Source of the DNA: Candidatus Omnitrophota bacterium
Lineage (GTDB): Bacteria > Omnitrophota > Gorgyraeia > Gygaellales > JAQTUX01
Assembly: GCA_028707125.1 (NCBI GenBank)
Contig: JAQTUX010000001.1
Coordinates: 990,023-1,054,022 of the forward strand
Direction: 5' to 3'
DNA: 64,000 nt
The notes below the pieces were generated by a model that was given only the letters and a program-made list of their open reading frames with translations, was not told the origin of the DNA and made no database searches. Below are positions 16,939 through 25,085 of this stretch, piece by piece; positions within the stretch are counted from its first letter, which is position 1, and each line of letters starts with the position of its first letter. The position numbers and the translations under genes are program-made.

Positions 16939-17891
16939 AGCTGGTCAAGGAAAAATGGGCGTCCGCGATCAACGTGGTGCAGATAGGCGCCGCGAAAGAA
17001 GACGGCGGTACGCGTACGCATACTGTGAAGGCAGGCGGCGAGAGCACTCTTGCCTTCCTGGAGGAAGAGGGAGGAATTCCCCACAGGCCGCTGATCGCCT
17101 ATGAGGTATGGGATATAGAACCAGGTGACTGGCCTGACGAACTGAAAAACGCCTATGGCAAGGTTTTAAAGAGCCCTCTTGATTGGGCGCTTAAATGCGT
17201 AAATGAATTCAAGGCAGGCCTGCTTTGCCTGCGCCTGCAGGGCGCGCATCCGGATTCAGGTGACAGGACTGCCGATGCCTCGGTAAAGTTAGTCAAGGAA
17301 TTGCTGAAGGCGACAGGGGTCCCTCTTATAATACTGGGCTGCGGCGATGATGCTAAGGATAATCAAGTGCTTGTGTCCTGCTCTCAGGCAGCCGCCGGAG
17401 AAAGATGCCTCATAGGCGACGCTGTCCAGGAGAATTATAAGACGCTTGCCGCGGCGGTGATCGCTGACGGCCACTCCATTATCGCCGAGTCGCCCATTGA
17501 TATCAATATCGCCAAACAGCTCAATATCCTCATATCGGACATGGGTGTCGCGCTTGATAAGATCGTGATAAATCCCACGATAGGGTCTTTGGGTTATGGC
17601 CTTGAATACGCCTATTCTATTATGGAAAGGGCGCGTTTGGCCGCTCTCTCGGGAGATAAAATGATGCAGATGCCCTTTATATGTTTTGTGGGTTATGAGG
17701 CCTGGCGGGCAAAAGAGGCAAAGTCAACCCTCAAGGAAACGCCTGAATGGGGCGATGAAAAAATGCGCGCTCCTTTATGGGAGGCGTTGACCGCCAGCGC
17801 GCTCCTGCAGGCAGGGGCGGATATCCTGGTGATGCGCCACCCTATGTCTATAAAATATATCGAGCAGCATATAGACGAATTAATGAAATGA
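16929..17891 (+). CDS. acsD: Corrinoid iron-sulfur protein small subunit (acetyl-CoA decarbonylase/synthase delta)
   Basis: Small TIM-barrel subunit that pairs with AcsC to form the corrinoid iron-sulfur protein. Recognisable blocks are VVQIGAAKEDGGTRTHTVKAGGES, VWDIEPGDWPDEL, VINPTIGSLGYGLEYAYSIM and PFICFVGYEAWRAKEAK. The 320-residue length is normal. The ATG at 16929 lies inside the end of the CooC-like gene. A 164-bp repeat-bearing gap separates it from acsE. Confidence 0.93.
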   Translation: MGLELVKEKWASAINVVQIGAAKEDGGTRTHTVKAGGESTLAFLEEEGGIPHRPLIAYEVWDIEPGDWPDELKNAYGKVLKSPLDWALKCVNEFKAGLLCLRLQGAHPDSGDRTADASVKLVKELLKATGVPLIILGCGDDAKDNQVLVSCSQAAAGERCLIGDAVQENYKTLAAAVIADGHSIIAESPIDINIAKQLNILISDMGVALDKIVINPTIGSLGYGLEYAYSIMERARLAALSGDKMMQMPFICFVGYEAWRAKEAKSTLKETPEWGDEKMRAPLWEALTASALLQAGADILVMRHPMSIKYIEQHIDELMK

Positions 17892-17892
17892 T

Positions 17893-18040
17893 AAACTCTA
17901 AACTCGAAACCCTAAACTCTCAACAAACCCAAAACCCAAAACTCCAAACCCAAAACCTCACTATGATGATTGATGTTTTGAGTTTGTGGTTTAGAGTTTG
18001 TGATTTGTTTAGTGTTTAGAGTTTAGTGTTTAGGGTTTGA
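17893..18040. repeat. Low-complexity imperfect inverted repeat, AAACCCTAAAC-type
   Basis: The left arm (about 17893-17960) is built of AAACTCTAAAC and AAACCC-like units. The right arm (about 17974-18040) carries their complements, such as TTTAGAGTTTAGTG and TTTAGGGTTTGA. The arms pair only imperfectly and read like plant telomere repeats. No coding potential is seen. The element fills the acsD-acsE gap and ends just before the acsE ribosome-binding site GAGGA (18044-18048). Confidence 0.75.
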
Positions 18041-18055
18041 TTTGAGGATTAGAAT

Positions 18056-18844
18056 ATGTTTATCATTGGCGAACTAATTAACGGGATGTACAAGGATATC
18101 GGCGCCGCGATCAGGGCCAAGGATAAGTCCGTTATCCAGAAAAAGGCGCTGGCGCAGATAAACGCGGGGGCTGACGCGCTTGACGTTAATTGCGGCCCGG
18201 CTTCCAGCGATCCGGTAAATGATATCAAATGGCTGGTGAACGCCATACAAGAGGTAACCGACAGGGCATTGTGTATTGATTCAAGCAAGCCCGAAGTCGT
18301 AAAGTCCGGTTTAGAGGCAGCCAAAAACAGCGCTATCATTAACTCAACTACTGCCGATGAAGAAAAGCTTGGCGTCCTGGTCCCGTTGGCTAAACAATAT
18401 AAGGCCAAACTGATCGGCCTGACCATCAGTAAAAAGGGCATACCGCAGAATAAAGACCAGCGGTTAGAGTTGGCCGCGGCCATACTCGCCGCGGCGCAGG
18501 AAGGCGGCCTGAATACGGAAGATGTGTTCCTCGATCCCATAGTAATACCGGTAAATGTGGCTCAAGCGCAAATGAAAGATATCCTTGAGGCGGTAAGGGA
18601 GTTTAAGATAATCTCCGACCCGCCGGCAAAGACAGTAGTCGGCTTAAGCAATGTTTCGCAGGGTACTTGTCAACGCAACATCATAAACAGGGTTTTCCTG
18701 GTTATGGCTGTTGCCTGCGGTTTGGACGCGGCAATACTTGACCCCCTGGATAAAGACCTGGTTGACGCCGCGATCACCTCAGATTTGATCCTGAATAAGC
18801 AGATATACTGCGATTCGTTCCTTGAAGCGTATAGAAAAAAATGA
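18056..18844 (+). CDS. acsE: Methyltetrahydrofolate:corrinoid/iron-sulfur protein methyltransferase
   Basis: Transfers the methyl group of methyl-H4folate to the cobalt of AcsCD, joining the two branches of the Wood-Ljungdahl pathway. The 262-residue pterin-binding TIM barrel shows ADALDVNCGPASSDP, LCIDSSKPEVVKSGL, IINSTTADEEKL, IGLTISKKGIP and the terminal VVGLSNVSQGTCQRN block. GAGGA precedes the ATG by seven bases. The stop codon ends exactly one base before the tRNA-Met gene. MetH-like and MtgA-like barrels are relatives, but size and neighbours favour AcsE. Confidence 0.93.
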   Translation: MFIIGELINGMYKDIGAAIRAKDKSVIQKKALAQINAGADALDVNCGPASSDPVNDIKWLVNAIQEVTDRALCIDSSKPEVVKSGLEAAKNSAIINSTTADEEKLGVLVPLAKQYKAKLIGLTISKKGIPQNKDQRLELAAAILAAAQEGGLNTEDVFLDPIVIPVNVAQAQMKDILEAVREFKIISDPPAKTVVGLSNVSQGTCQRNIINRVFLVMAVACGLDAAILDPLDKDLVDAAITSDLILNKQIYCDSFLEAYRKK

Positions 18845-18921
18845 GGCGAGGTAGCTCAGTTGGTTAGAGCATGCGGCTCATACCCGCAGTGTCGGCGGTT
18901 CGAATCCGCCCCTCGCTACCA
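18845..18921 (+). tRNA. tRNA-Met (anticodon CAT), probably elongator
   Basis: A 77-nt cloverleaf. The acceptor stem is GGCGAGG with CCTCGCT, the D arm GCTC...GAGC, and the anticodon stem TGCGG with CCGCA around CTCATAC. The variable loop is GTGTC, the T arm GGCGG-TTCGAAT-CCGCC, the discriminator A, and CCA is encoded (18919-18921). The G1:T72 wobble pair is unlike an initiator tRNA. The CATACCC loop context resembles elongator Met more than tRNA-Ile2, which also has a CAT anticodon and is the substrate of the downstream TilS. No spacer separates it from the acsE stop. Confidence 0.93.
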
Positions 18922-18925
18922 TTAT

Positions 18926-19921
18926 TTGAAAGTGTCCATCCAAAATAAATTCAAACACACAATAACCCAACACAATCTCATCTCTAACCACGACCGTATC
19001 CTCATCGGCGTATCAGGCGGGCCTGATTCTGTAGCGTTGTTATGCCTGCTTAATTCAATAAAGAAAGAATTCAAACTTGACCTCGTGATAGGCCATCTGG
19101 ACCACGGGCTGCGCAGAGAATCGGTTAAAGATATGGACTTTGTTTTGGGGCTGGGCAGAAAGCTCAAAATTCCCGTGGTGTGTGAAAGGATCAAACTTAG
19201 CTCAGAAGGAAAGGGCTCTTTGGAGGAGACTGCCAGGTTCGCAAGGCTGGATTTTTTCCGTCGGGTTTGCAAAGAATTTAACCTGAACAAGGTTGCACTG
19301 GGCCACAATATGGACGACCAGGCAGAGACAGTGCTTATGCGCGTCTTAAGGGGGACCGGTTTGTTCGGGCTTGCCGCTATTAAACCCGGGAGGCGCATAG
19401 GGGCATTAGAAGTGATCAGGCCGCTTCTTGATATTGAAAGAAAGGGCATAGAAAAATACCTTAAAGAGAAACGCGTCACGCCTGTTATTGACAGGACGAA
19501 TACCCGGGACATATTCTTTAGAAATAAGATACGCAACCGCCTGCTTCCCGAATTAACAAAATATAACCCCAACATAAAACAAATCCTTGCCAATACTGCC
19601 AGGCAGTCAGGAGACGACTATGATTTTTTGCTTAATGCCGCCAGGAAGGCGCTGAGGTCGGTCAAGGCCTCTGCCTCAAAGACAAGAGTAAGATTAGAAT
19701 TAAGGCGTTTAACCAGATGCCATCCCGCGATGTTCAGGATGGTCTTACGCTTCGCTTATCAGCATATAAAAGGCGATTTGAGGCGCCTGACCTTCCGCCA
19801 CCTTGAAGAATTGGAGGCGCTTGTATTCACGAGGCCGCTTCGTTCGGTAGTAAACCTGCCCCGGAACATCGCTGCCAGGAAAGAGAAAAGATTCCTATCC
19901 ATTTATTCCTCAAAAGGATAG
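18926..19921 (+). CDS. tilS: tRNA(Ile)-lysidine synthetase
   Basis: Converts C34 of the CAU-anticodon tRNA-Ile to lysidine, so that it reads AUA. The PP-loop motif SGGPDS lies at about residues 32-37, with HLDHGLR and LGHNMDDQAETVLMRVLRG downstream. About 331 residues are present, a short TilS like that of Aquifex, without an obvious full C-terminal domain. The open frame begins inside the tRNA gene, so the start must be later. TTG at 18926 or GTG at 18932 are the candidates, neither with a clear ribosome-binding site. tRNA-Met and tilS may share a transcript. Confidence 0.93.
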   Translation: MKVSIQNKFKHTITQHNLISNHDRILIGVSGGPDSVALLCLLNSIKKEFKLDLVIGHLDHGLRRESVKDMDFVLGLGRKLKIPVVCERIKLSSEGKGSLEETARFARLDFFRRVCKEFNLNKVALGHNMDDQAETVLMRVLRGTGLFGLAAIKPGRRIGALEVIRPLLDIERKGIEKYLKEKRVTPVIDRTNTRDIFFRNKIRNRLLPELTKYNPNIKQILANTARQSGDDYDFLLNAARKALRSVKASASKTRVRLELRRLTRCHPAMFRMVLRFAYQHIKGDLRRLTFRHLEELEALVFTRPLRSVVNLPRNIAARKEKRFLSIYSSKG

Positions 19922-19930
19922 GAAAAAACC

Positions 19931-19959
19931 TTGCTAAAATAAACGGCGCGTTATATAAT
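19931..19959 (+). promoter_or_regulatory. ftsH promoter
   Basis: TTGCTA (19931-19936) and TATAAT (19954-19959) with a 17-base spacer. The predicted start near 19966 gives a leader of about 45 nt before ftsH. A second TATAAT-like run lies at about 19969-19974. Confidence 0.65.
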
Positions 19960-20009
19960 AGATACCTTATATAATGGTTCGCGGGCGATAACTCATAAAG
20001 GAGCGATAA

Positions 20010-21899
20010 ATGCAGCAGAAACAGCAGAAAAACAGGAAGATCCAGCCGAAGAAGTTTAACCGGCCGGCTATGATATGGCTTATTCTTGTATTGGGTATAT
20101 TTTATCTTTTCAGCATAGCCAATGTATCGCTTACCGGCATACCAAAAGAGCTTCAATACGGGCAATTCTACCATATCCTGAAAGATAATCCGCAGACCAG
20201 CACCATAAAGTCGGTTATCAAGACCGGCAGTATCCTGCAGGGCGAGTTCAGCGACGGAAATAAGTTTTTCGTTAACGTGCCTGATGAGGACGAGGACCTG
20301 CTTTCCCTTCTGAAGAATAACGTGGCCGAGTTTGATATCAAGCCGCCGAAGACCCTGCTTGCCAGTTTATTTTTCTCTTTCGGCCCGGTAATAGTGATCC
20401 TTATAATCTGGTGGCTTATGGCCGCGAAGGGAGAGCAGTTAGGCAACAGGGTAATGTCATTCGGCAAGATCCGGCCGAGGATCCACAGCGAAAAAGACGC
20501 GCAGGTAACTTTCAATGACGTTGCCGGAGTGGATGAAGCGAAGGAGGAGTTAAAAGAGGTCATAGAATTCCTTAAGGACCCCAAAAGATTTCAAAGATTG
20601 GGCGGCAAGATCCCGAAAGGCGTCCTGCTTGTCGGCCCTCCGGGCTGCGGCAAGACATTAGTCGCCAGGGCTGTTGCCGGTGAGGCGGGCGTCCCTTTCT
20701 TTTCCATCAGCGGATCTGATTTCGTGGAGATGTTTGTAGGCGTAGGCGCCTCAAGGGTGCGCGACTTGTTTGACCAGGGCAGGCGCGCGGCAAAAGTTTC
20801 GGGCAAAGGCGCCATCATATTCATTGATGAAATTGACGCTGTGGGCCGCTTAAGGTTTTCCGGCATAGGGGGAGGCCACGACGAAAGGGAACAGACATTG
20901 AACCAGCTTTTGGTTGAGATGGACGGGTTTGATACTACCTATGGCCTTATACTCATAGCCGCCACCAACAGGCCTGATACGCTTGATCCCGCTTTACTTC
21001 GTCCGGGAAGGTTTGACAGGCGTATAGTCATAAGCTTTCCCGATATCGGGGGCAGGGAGGCGATATTAAAAATTCACACTAGAAAGATAAAACTGGCTGA
21101 CAAGGTTGATTTAAGATCCATAGCCAGCCAGACGCCGGGTTTTTCAGGGGCAGACCTGGCAAACCTGTGCAATGAGGCGGCGCTGCTCGCGGCGCGGCAC
21201 GACAAAGAATCTGTGGGTATGTCAGAACTTGAACATTCAATTGAACGCGTGCTTATGGGGCCCGAGAAGAGAAGCCACGTTATGTCCAGGCGCGAAAAGG
21301 AGATCACGGCATACCACGAATCAGGCCACGCGCTGCTTTCTTTGTTAATGCCCGACGTAGACGTGGTGAAGAAGGTCTCGATCATACCCAGAGGCATGGC
21401 AGGCGGCTATACCTTTACGCCTCCGTTAGAAGATAAGCATTATCATACCAGAAAAGAATTGCTCGGCAGGATATCGGTGATGTTGGGAGGCAGGGCTTCG
21501 GAAGAGATCATACTGCAGGATTTTACCACAGGGGCCCAGAACGACCTGGAGGGCGCGACGCATATGGCAAGGCGTATGGTGACCGAATTCGGCATGTCGG
21601 AAAAGTTAGGCCACATTACGCTGGGAAAAAGAGAAGGGTTGATATTCCTCGGCAAGGATATAGTGGAAGAGAGGAACTACAGCGATGAGACGGCGCACCT
21701 TATAGATGAAGAAGTGAAAAAGATAGTGGACGGCTGCTATGCCGCTTCCAGGAAGATGCTTAAGGAGAACGAGGACAAACTGCGGATGCTTTCGGCGCGG
21801 CTGCTGGAAAAAGAGATCCTTGATGGAGAAGAGGTAAAGGCGCTTCTTGGCTTATCGGGGGCGAAGGATGGATCACAGGATAAAGTCCGGGACGCATAA
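20010..21899 (+). CDS. ftsH: ATP-dependent zinc metalloprotease FtsH
   Basis: Membrane-anchored AAA+ protease for quality control of membrane and regulatory proteins. Two N-terminal transmembrane segments (about residues 23-40 and 112-132) flank a periplasmic region. The AAA domain has Walker A GPPGCGKT, Walker [13 protein letters not shown] and the second region of homology [21 protein letters not shown]. The zinc site is HESGH in [12 protein letters not shown], where Ser replaces the usual Ala. The distal zinc Asp is in [17 protein letters not shown] precedes the ATG. The 629-residue length is standard. Confidence 0.97.
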   Translation: MQQKQQKNRKIQPKKFNRPAMIWLILVLGIFYLFSIANVSLTGIPKELQYGQFYHILKDNPQTSTIKSVIKTGSILQGEFSDGNKFFVNVPDEDEDLLSLLKNNVAEFDIKPPKTLLASLFFSFGPVIVILIIWWLMAAKGEQLGNRVMSFGKIRPRIHSEKDAQVTFNDVAGVDEAKEELKEVIEFLKDPKRFQRLGGKIPKGVLLVGPPGCGKTLVARAVAGEAGVPFFSISGSDFVEMFVGVGASRVRDLFDQGRRAAKVSGKGAIIFIDEIDAVGRLRFSGIGGGHDEREQTLNQLLVEMDGFDTTYGLILIAATNRPDTLDPALLRPGRFDRRIVISFPDIGGREAILKIHTRKIKLADKVDLRSIASQTPGFSGADLANLCNEAALLAARHDKESVGMSELEHSIERVLMGPEKRSHVMSRREKEITAYHESGHALLSLLMPDVDVVKKVSIIPRGMAGGYTFTPPLEDKHYHTRKELLGRISVMLGGRASEEIILQDFTTGAQNDLEGATHMARRMVTEFGMSEKLGHITLGKREGLIFLGKDIVEERNYSDETAHLIDEEVKKIVDGCYAASRKMLKENEDKLRMLSARLLEKEILDGEEVKALLGLSGAKDGSQDKVRDA

Positions 21900-23103
21900 T
21901 ATCAGGGTTATGCCGGAAACGGATGTATGCCTGGCAGAACGCCTGATGAAGGAAGCAGGCGTTGACGGCTACGGCATAGGCATCATGGCCCCCAAGGCCG
22001 TATCGCTTTTAATTAAGATAAAAGGCCTCTCCAACATATCGGCCAATATTTTAAAACAGGAATTGCTTTCGTTGGGAGCGGACGCGGCTATCTCCAGAGG
22101 CTCGCTTACCGGAAAGGTAAAGAAAACCGATTGTCTTGTTATGGGCAATCTTGCCCAGTACCAGCGCCTCCGCGGTAAACTGGAGCGCCAGCCCTTCGGA
22201 TTGGGGTTATTGGCTGAAGAGGTCAACAGGGCGATAATCAATTTCCAGAAGGAAGATTTCATTCTCTCTGCCGGAAGTTTCAGGATAAAACTGGGCAGGA
22301 AAACCGGGATCGCCGCCATAATCAATATTACGCCCGACTCATTCAGCAACGACGGTATATATCGCGGCTCTATCGCGGATGTCAAGGCGCGCGCCTTAAC
22401 GCTGGCAGAACGGGCCATACAGGACGGCGCTGATATAATTGATATAGGGGGCGAATCAAGCAGGCCCGGCGCCGCTAAAATTACGATAAGGGAAGAACTT
22501 AAAAGGGTGATACCGGTGATCAGATTCCTGGCGAAAAAGATAAACAAGCCGGTTTCCATAGATACTTATAAACCGGAAGTGGCGGACGCGGCCGTTGATT
22601 GCGGCGCTTCTATAATAAATGACATTACCGCCTTATCCAATATAAAGATGCGCCGGATCGCGGCGCGCGCGAAAGCGGCGGTTGTGCTCATGCATATGAA
22701 GGGCACGCCCCGCACTATGCAGAAGAACCCCGCGTACAGCTCGATCATTGATGAGATATTGGATTTTCTTAAGGCAGCGGCAGCGAAAGCGGAAGAAGCA
22801 GGCGTAAAAAGAGAAAGCATTGTCGTTGACCCGGGTATCGGTTTCGGAAAGACAGCGCGGCATAACCTTGAAATTATCAGGCATCTCAAGGAATTCAGAG
22901 GCCTGGGCTTGCCTATAATGGCAGGCATATCCAGAAAGTCATTTATAGGGCATGTCCTGGGCCTGCCCGTGAATGAAAGGTCGCTGGGCACGGCCTCTGC
23001 CGCGGCCGCCTGCATATTAAACGGCGCTTCAATAATCAGGGTCCATGACGCAGGCCAGGCCCGGCAGGTCAGGGACATGGTTGACGCGGTAAGAGGGGCG
23101 TGA
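21868..23103 (+). CDS. folP: Dihydropteroate synthase with N-terminal extension
   Basis: Condenses p-aminobenzoate with the pterin pyrophosphate in folate synthesis, supplying the carrier used by the methyl branch of the acetyl-CoA pathway. The C-terminal about 270 residues are the DHPS barrel: AAIINITPDSFSNDG, IIDIGGESSRPGA, VSIDTYKPEVA and VVDPGIGFGKT. The first about 135 residues form an extra domain (IMAPKAVSLLIKIKGL, ANILKQELLSLGADAAISRG, ERQPFGLGLLAEEV). This extension is known from DHPS of several thermophiles and deltaproteobacteria. The ATG at 21868 overlaps the ftsH end by 32 bases. Confidence 0.93.
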   Translation: MDHRIKSGTHNIRVMPETDVCLAERLMKEAGVDGYGIGIMAPKAVSLLIKIKGLSNISANILKQELLSLGADAAISRGSLTGKVKKTDCLVMGNLAQYQRLRGKLERQPFGLGLLAEEVNRAIINFQKEDFILSAGSFRIKLGRKTGIAAIINITPDSFSNDGIYRGSIADVKARALTLAERAIQDGADIIDIGGESSRPGAAKITIREELKRVIPVIRFLAKKINKPVSIDTYKPEVADAAVDCGASIINDITALSNIKMRRIAARAKAAVVLMHMKGTPRTMQKNPAYSSIIDEILDFLKAAAAKAEEAGVKRESIVVDPGIGFGKTARHNLEIIRHLKEFRGLGLPIMAGISRKSFIGHVLGLPVNERSLGTASAAAACILNGASIIRVHDAGQARQVRDMVDAVRGA

Positions 23104-23106
23104 GAT

Positions 23107-23871
23107 ATGAGTGAGATTTTATGGTTATGGAAGCCCCTTATCGAGATCGCGGTATTATGGTTCGTGATCTACCATATAATGCTTTTCTTTGAGGGCACAA
23201 GGGCGCTGCAGGTGCTTCGCGGCATTGTCATATTGATCGCCAGTTTTTTTATATCACAGCGCCTGGGCCTGACCACAATAGACTGGCTGCTCGCGAAGTT
23301 GTTCGGCATATCCATTATCGCTATCTTTATTATTTTTCAGCCGGAGATAAGGCACGGCCTGGCGCGGCTTGGCCAGAGGCACCTTTTTGACGTCGTAATG
23401 AAGGAGGAAGAGGAGGAGGAGGTGCTGGCTGAGGTTGCCGATGCCGCTACGCTCCTCGCGGAAAAGAAGATCGGGGCATTGATCGCCCTGGCCAAGGAAA
23501 GCCCTCTGAGGCCTTATATTGAAAGCGGCGTTATATTGGATTCGCGCGTATCATCAGAGTTGCTGCAGGCAATATTTTCTCCCACGGGCTTGCTTCACGA
23601 CGGAGGAGTCATTATACAGCAGGGAAGGATAGTCGCAGCCGGCTGCCTTTTCCCCCTGACCGAAAAACCTGACCTGAGCAGGTCGCTGGGCACCCGCCAC
23701 AGGGCGGCGCTTGGCCTGTCAGAGGATACCGACGCGGTGGTGATCGTGGTATCGGAAGAGTCGGGCAACATAACCATCGCCTATAAAGGCAGATTATTAT
23801 ACTGCAAGGACAGGGACTATCTCCTCTCTGAATTAAAATTCGGTCTTCAAAGGAAAGAGGCGCATGGCTGA
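23107..23871 (+). CDS. cdaA: Diadenylate cyclase CdaA
   Basis: Membrane enzyme making cyclic di-AMP from two ATP. Three N-terminal transmembrane segments (about residues 10-80) precede the DAC domain. The active-site blocks are LLHDGGVII (residues 163-170), GTRHRAALG with Arg197-His-Arg199, and VVSEESG. The usual DGA motif reads DGG here, a mild change. A short acidic linker (EEEEEE, about 101-105) joins membrane and catalytic parts. The next gene encodes a CdaR-like N-terminal stub overlapping by eight bases, echoing the common cdaA-cdaR pair. Confidence 0.92.
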   Translation: MSEILWLWKPLIEIAVLWFVIYHIMLFFEGTRALQVLRGIVILIASFFISQRLGLTTIDWLLAKLFGISIIAIFIIFQPEIRHGLARLGQRHLFDVVMKEEEEEEVLAEVADAATLLAEKKIGALIALAKESPLRPYIESGVILDSRVSSELLQAIFSPTGLLHDGGVIIQQGRIVAAGCLFPLTEKPDLSRSLGTRHRAALGLSEDTDAVVIVVSEESGNITIAYKGRLLYCKDRDYLLSELKFGLQRKEAHG

Positions 23872-24001
23872 TAAGGCGGAATTTAAAGAAAGAATATACG
23901 GCTGGTTTACAAACCACCCCTGGCTTAAACTTATCGCTTTGGTCCTGGCAATAATATTGTGGTTTTACGTGCAGGGCGAGATAAACAAGTTCAATTATTG
24001 A
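23864..24001 (+). CDS. 45-residue CdaR/YbbR-like membrane stub
   Basis: A short frame, ATG at 23864 and TGA at 23999-24001, encodes 45 residues. A basic N-terminus is followed by NHPWLKLIALVLAIILWFYV and a short tail, GEINKFNY. This matches the signature N-terminal anchor of YbbR/CdaR proteins, which normally continue into several extracytoplasmic YbbR repeats. Here those repeats are absent. It overlaps cdaA by eight bases, and its stop shares a base with the pdxJ start (TGATG), so it is almost certainly translated. It could be a reduced CdaA partner or a degraded cdaR kept for coupling. Confidence 0.75.
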   Translation: MADKAEFKERIYGWFTNHPWLKLIALVLAIILWFYVQGEINKFNY

Positions 24002-24729
24002 TGAAGAGACTGGGTGTAAACATTGACCATATCGCGACCATCAGGAATATAAGAGGCGGCGTGGAGCCCGAGCCGGCCCTGGCCGCGCTTATCGCGCAGC
24101 AGGCAGGCGCGGACAGCATTGTGGCCCACCTCAGGGAAGACAGGCGGCATATCAACGAAAGAGATGTGAATATTCTCAAGGATGTTGTTAAGGTAAAATT
24201 TAATCTGGAGATGTCTATCGCGCCTGAGATCGTTAAGATCGCCTGTAAATTGAAACCTGGCCAGGCGACACTTGTGCCGGAAAAAAGGCGGGAGATAACC
24301 ACGGAAGGCGGGCTTGACGTTGTAAAACATAAACGGAGGATCTCAAAGGCGCTCAGCCGGCTTTCAAAGGCAGGCATAGAGGTATCGCTTTTTATAGACC
24401 CGGAAAAAATACAGATAAAAGAGGCGGCGGATATCGGAGCGGGCATAGTTGAGCTGCATACGGGAAGATATGCCGAGGCGAAAAAAGACAGCGCGCGCGA
24501 AAAAGAGCTTTTGAATCTTATCTTTGCCGCTGAGTCCGCGAAGAAATCAGGGCTTAGAGTATGCGCCGGACACGGGTTAAATTATTTTAATGTAGGGCCG
24601 GTTGCCGGGATCAAAGAGGTGGAAGAATTGAATATCGGTTATTCTATCGTATGCAGGGCAAGCATCGTCGGTTTTGAAGAGGCGGTTAAGAGCATGAAGA
24701 GATTGTGCAAGGGGATTTATGACGCATGA
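24001..24729 (+). CDS. pdxJ: Pyridoxine 5'-phosphate synthase
   Basis: Makes pyridoxine 5'-phosphate from deoxyxylulose 5-phosphate and the product of PdxA. The N-terminus MKRLGVNIDHIATIRNIRGG and the blocks GADSIVAHLREDRRHI, TLVPEKRREITTEGGLDV and VCAGHGLNYFNV are diagnostic. The start is ATG 24001, sharing its A with the upstream stop. The open frame extends 14 codons further but only into the stub gene. At 242 residues it is normal. pdxA lies at 41.2 kb, so the pathway's two dedicated enzymes are both in this window. Confidence 0.95.
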   Translation: MKRLGVNIDHIATIRNIRGGVEPEPALAALIAQQAGADSIVAHLREDRRHINERDVNILKDVVKVKFNLEMSIAPEIVKIACKLKPGQATLVPEKRREITTEGGLDVVKHKRRISKALSRLSKAGIEVSLFIDPEKIQIKEAADIGAGIVELHTGRYAEAKKDSAREKELLNLIFAAESAKKSGLRVCAGHGLNYFNVGPVAGIKEVEELNIGYSIVCRASIVGFEEAVKSMKRLCKGIYDA

Positions 24730-25085
24730 TATACGGCAACGGCGTAGATATAATTGAGGTCAACAGGATAAGACAGGCGGTGGAGAAATGGGGAGAGAGC
24801 TTTCTGGGCAAGGTATTCACTCAACAGGAACTGGAGTGCGCGAAAAAGAGGGGCTCGCCCTATGAACATCTGGCAGGCAGGTTTGCCGCCAAAGAGGCGG
24901 TTGCCAAGGCATTTTCCGACAATTCCATTACCTGGCGGGACATTGAGATAATAAACGATGGCAACGGCAAGCCATCCTGCAACATACTTAACGGCAAGAA
25001 AAAATATTTCCAGATACACGTTTCAATTTCTCATATAAAAAAATATGCGGTTGCCAGCGCGGTTGTTACGAAGGAACCCCAATAG
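24726..25085 (+). CDS. acpS: Holo-[acyl-carrier-protein] synthase
   Basis: Adds phosphopantetheine from CoA to acyl carrier protein. The 119-residue protein starts MIYGNGVDIIEVNRI, with the metal-binding Asp in GVDI. It carries LAGRFAAKEAVAKAF with the second metal-binding Glu, and VSISHIKKYAVASAV. It is coupled to pdxJ through ATGA. Its 3' end overlaps the nnrD start by about 40 bases. Length and motifs are typical. Confidence 0.94.
   Translation: MIYGNGVDIIEVNRIRQAVEKWGESFLGKVFTQQELECAKKRGSPYEHLAGRFAAKEAVAKAFSDNSITWRDIEIINDGNGKPSCNILNGKKKYFQIHVSISHIKKYAVASAVVTKEPQ

Noticed and set aside
18845-18921. tRNA-Ile2(CAU) as the identity of the tRNA next to tilS
   Set aside because: The anticodon-stem context CATACCC and overall sequence look more like elongator tRNA-Met. 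The case is not closed, and the doubt is recorded in the feature.
21868-22270. N-terminal extension of FolP as a novel fusion
   Set aside because: Comparable N-terminal extensions (IMAPKA, ANILKQEMLSLG-like blocks) are known in dihydropteroate synthases of several other bacteria, so it is annotated but not claimed as new.
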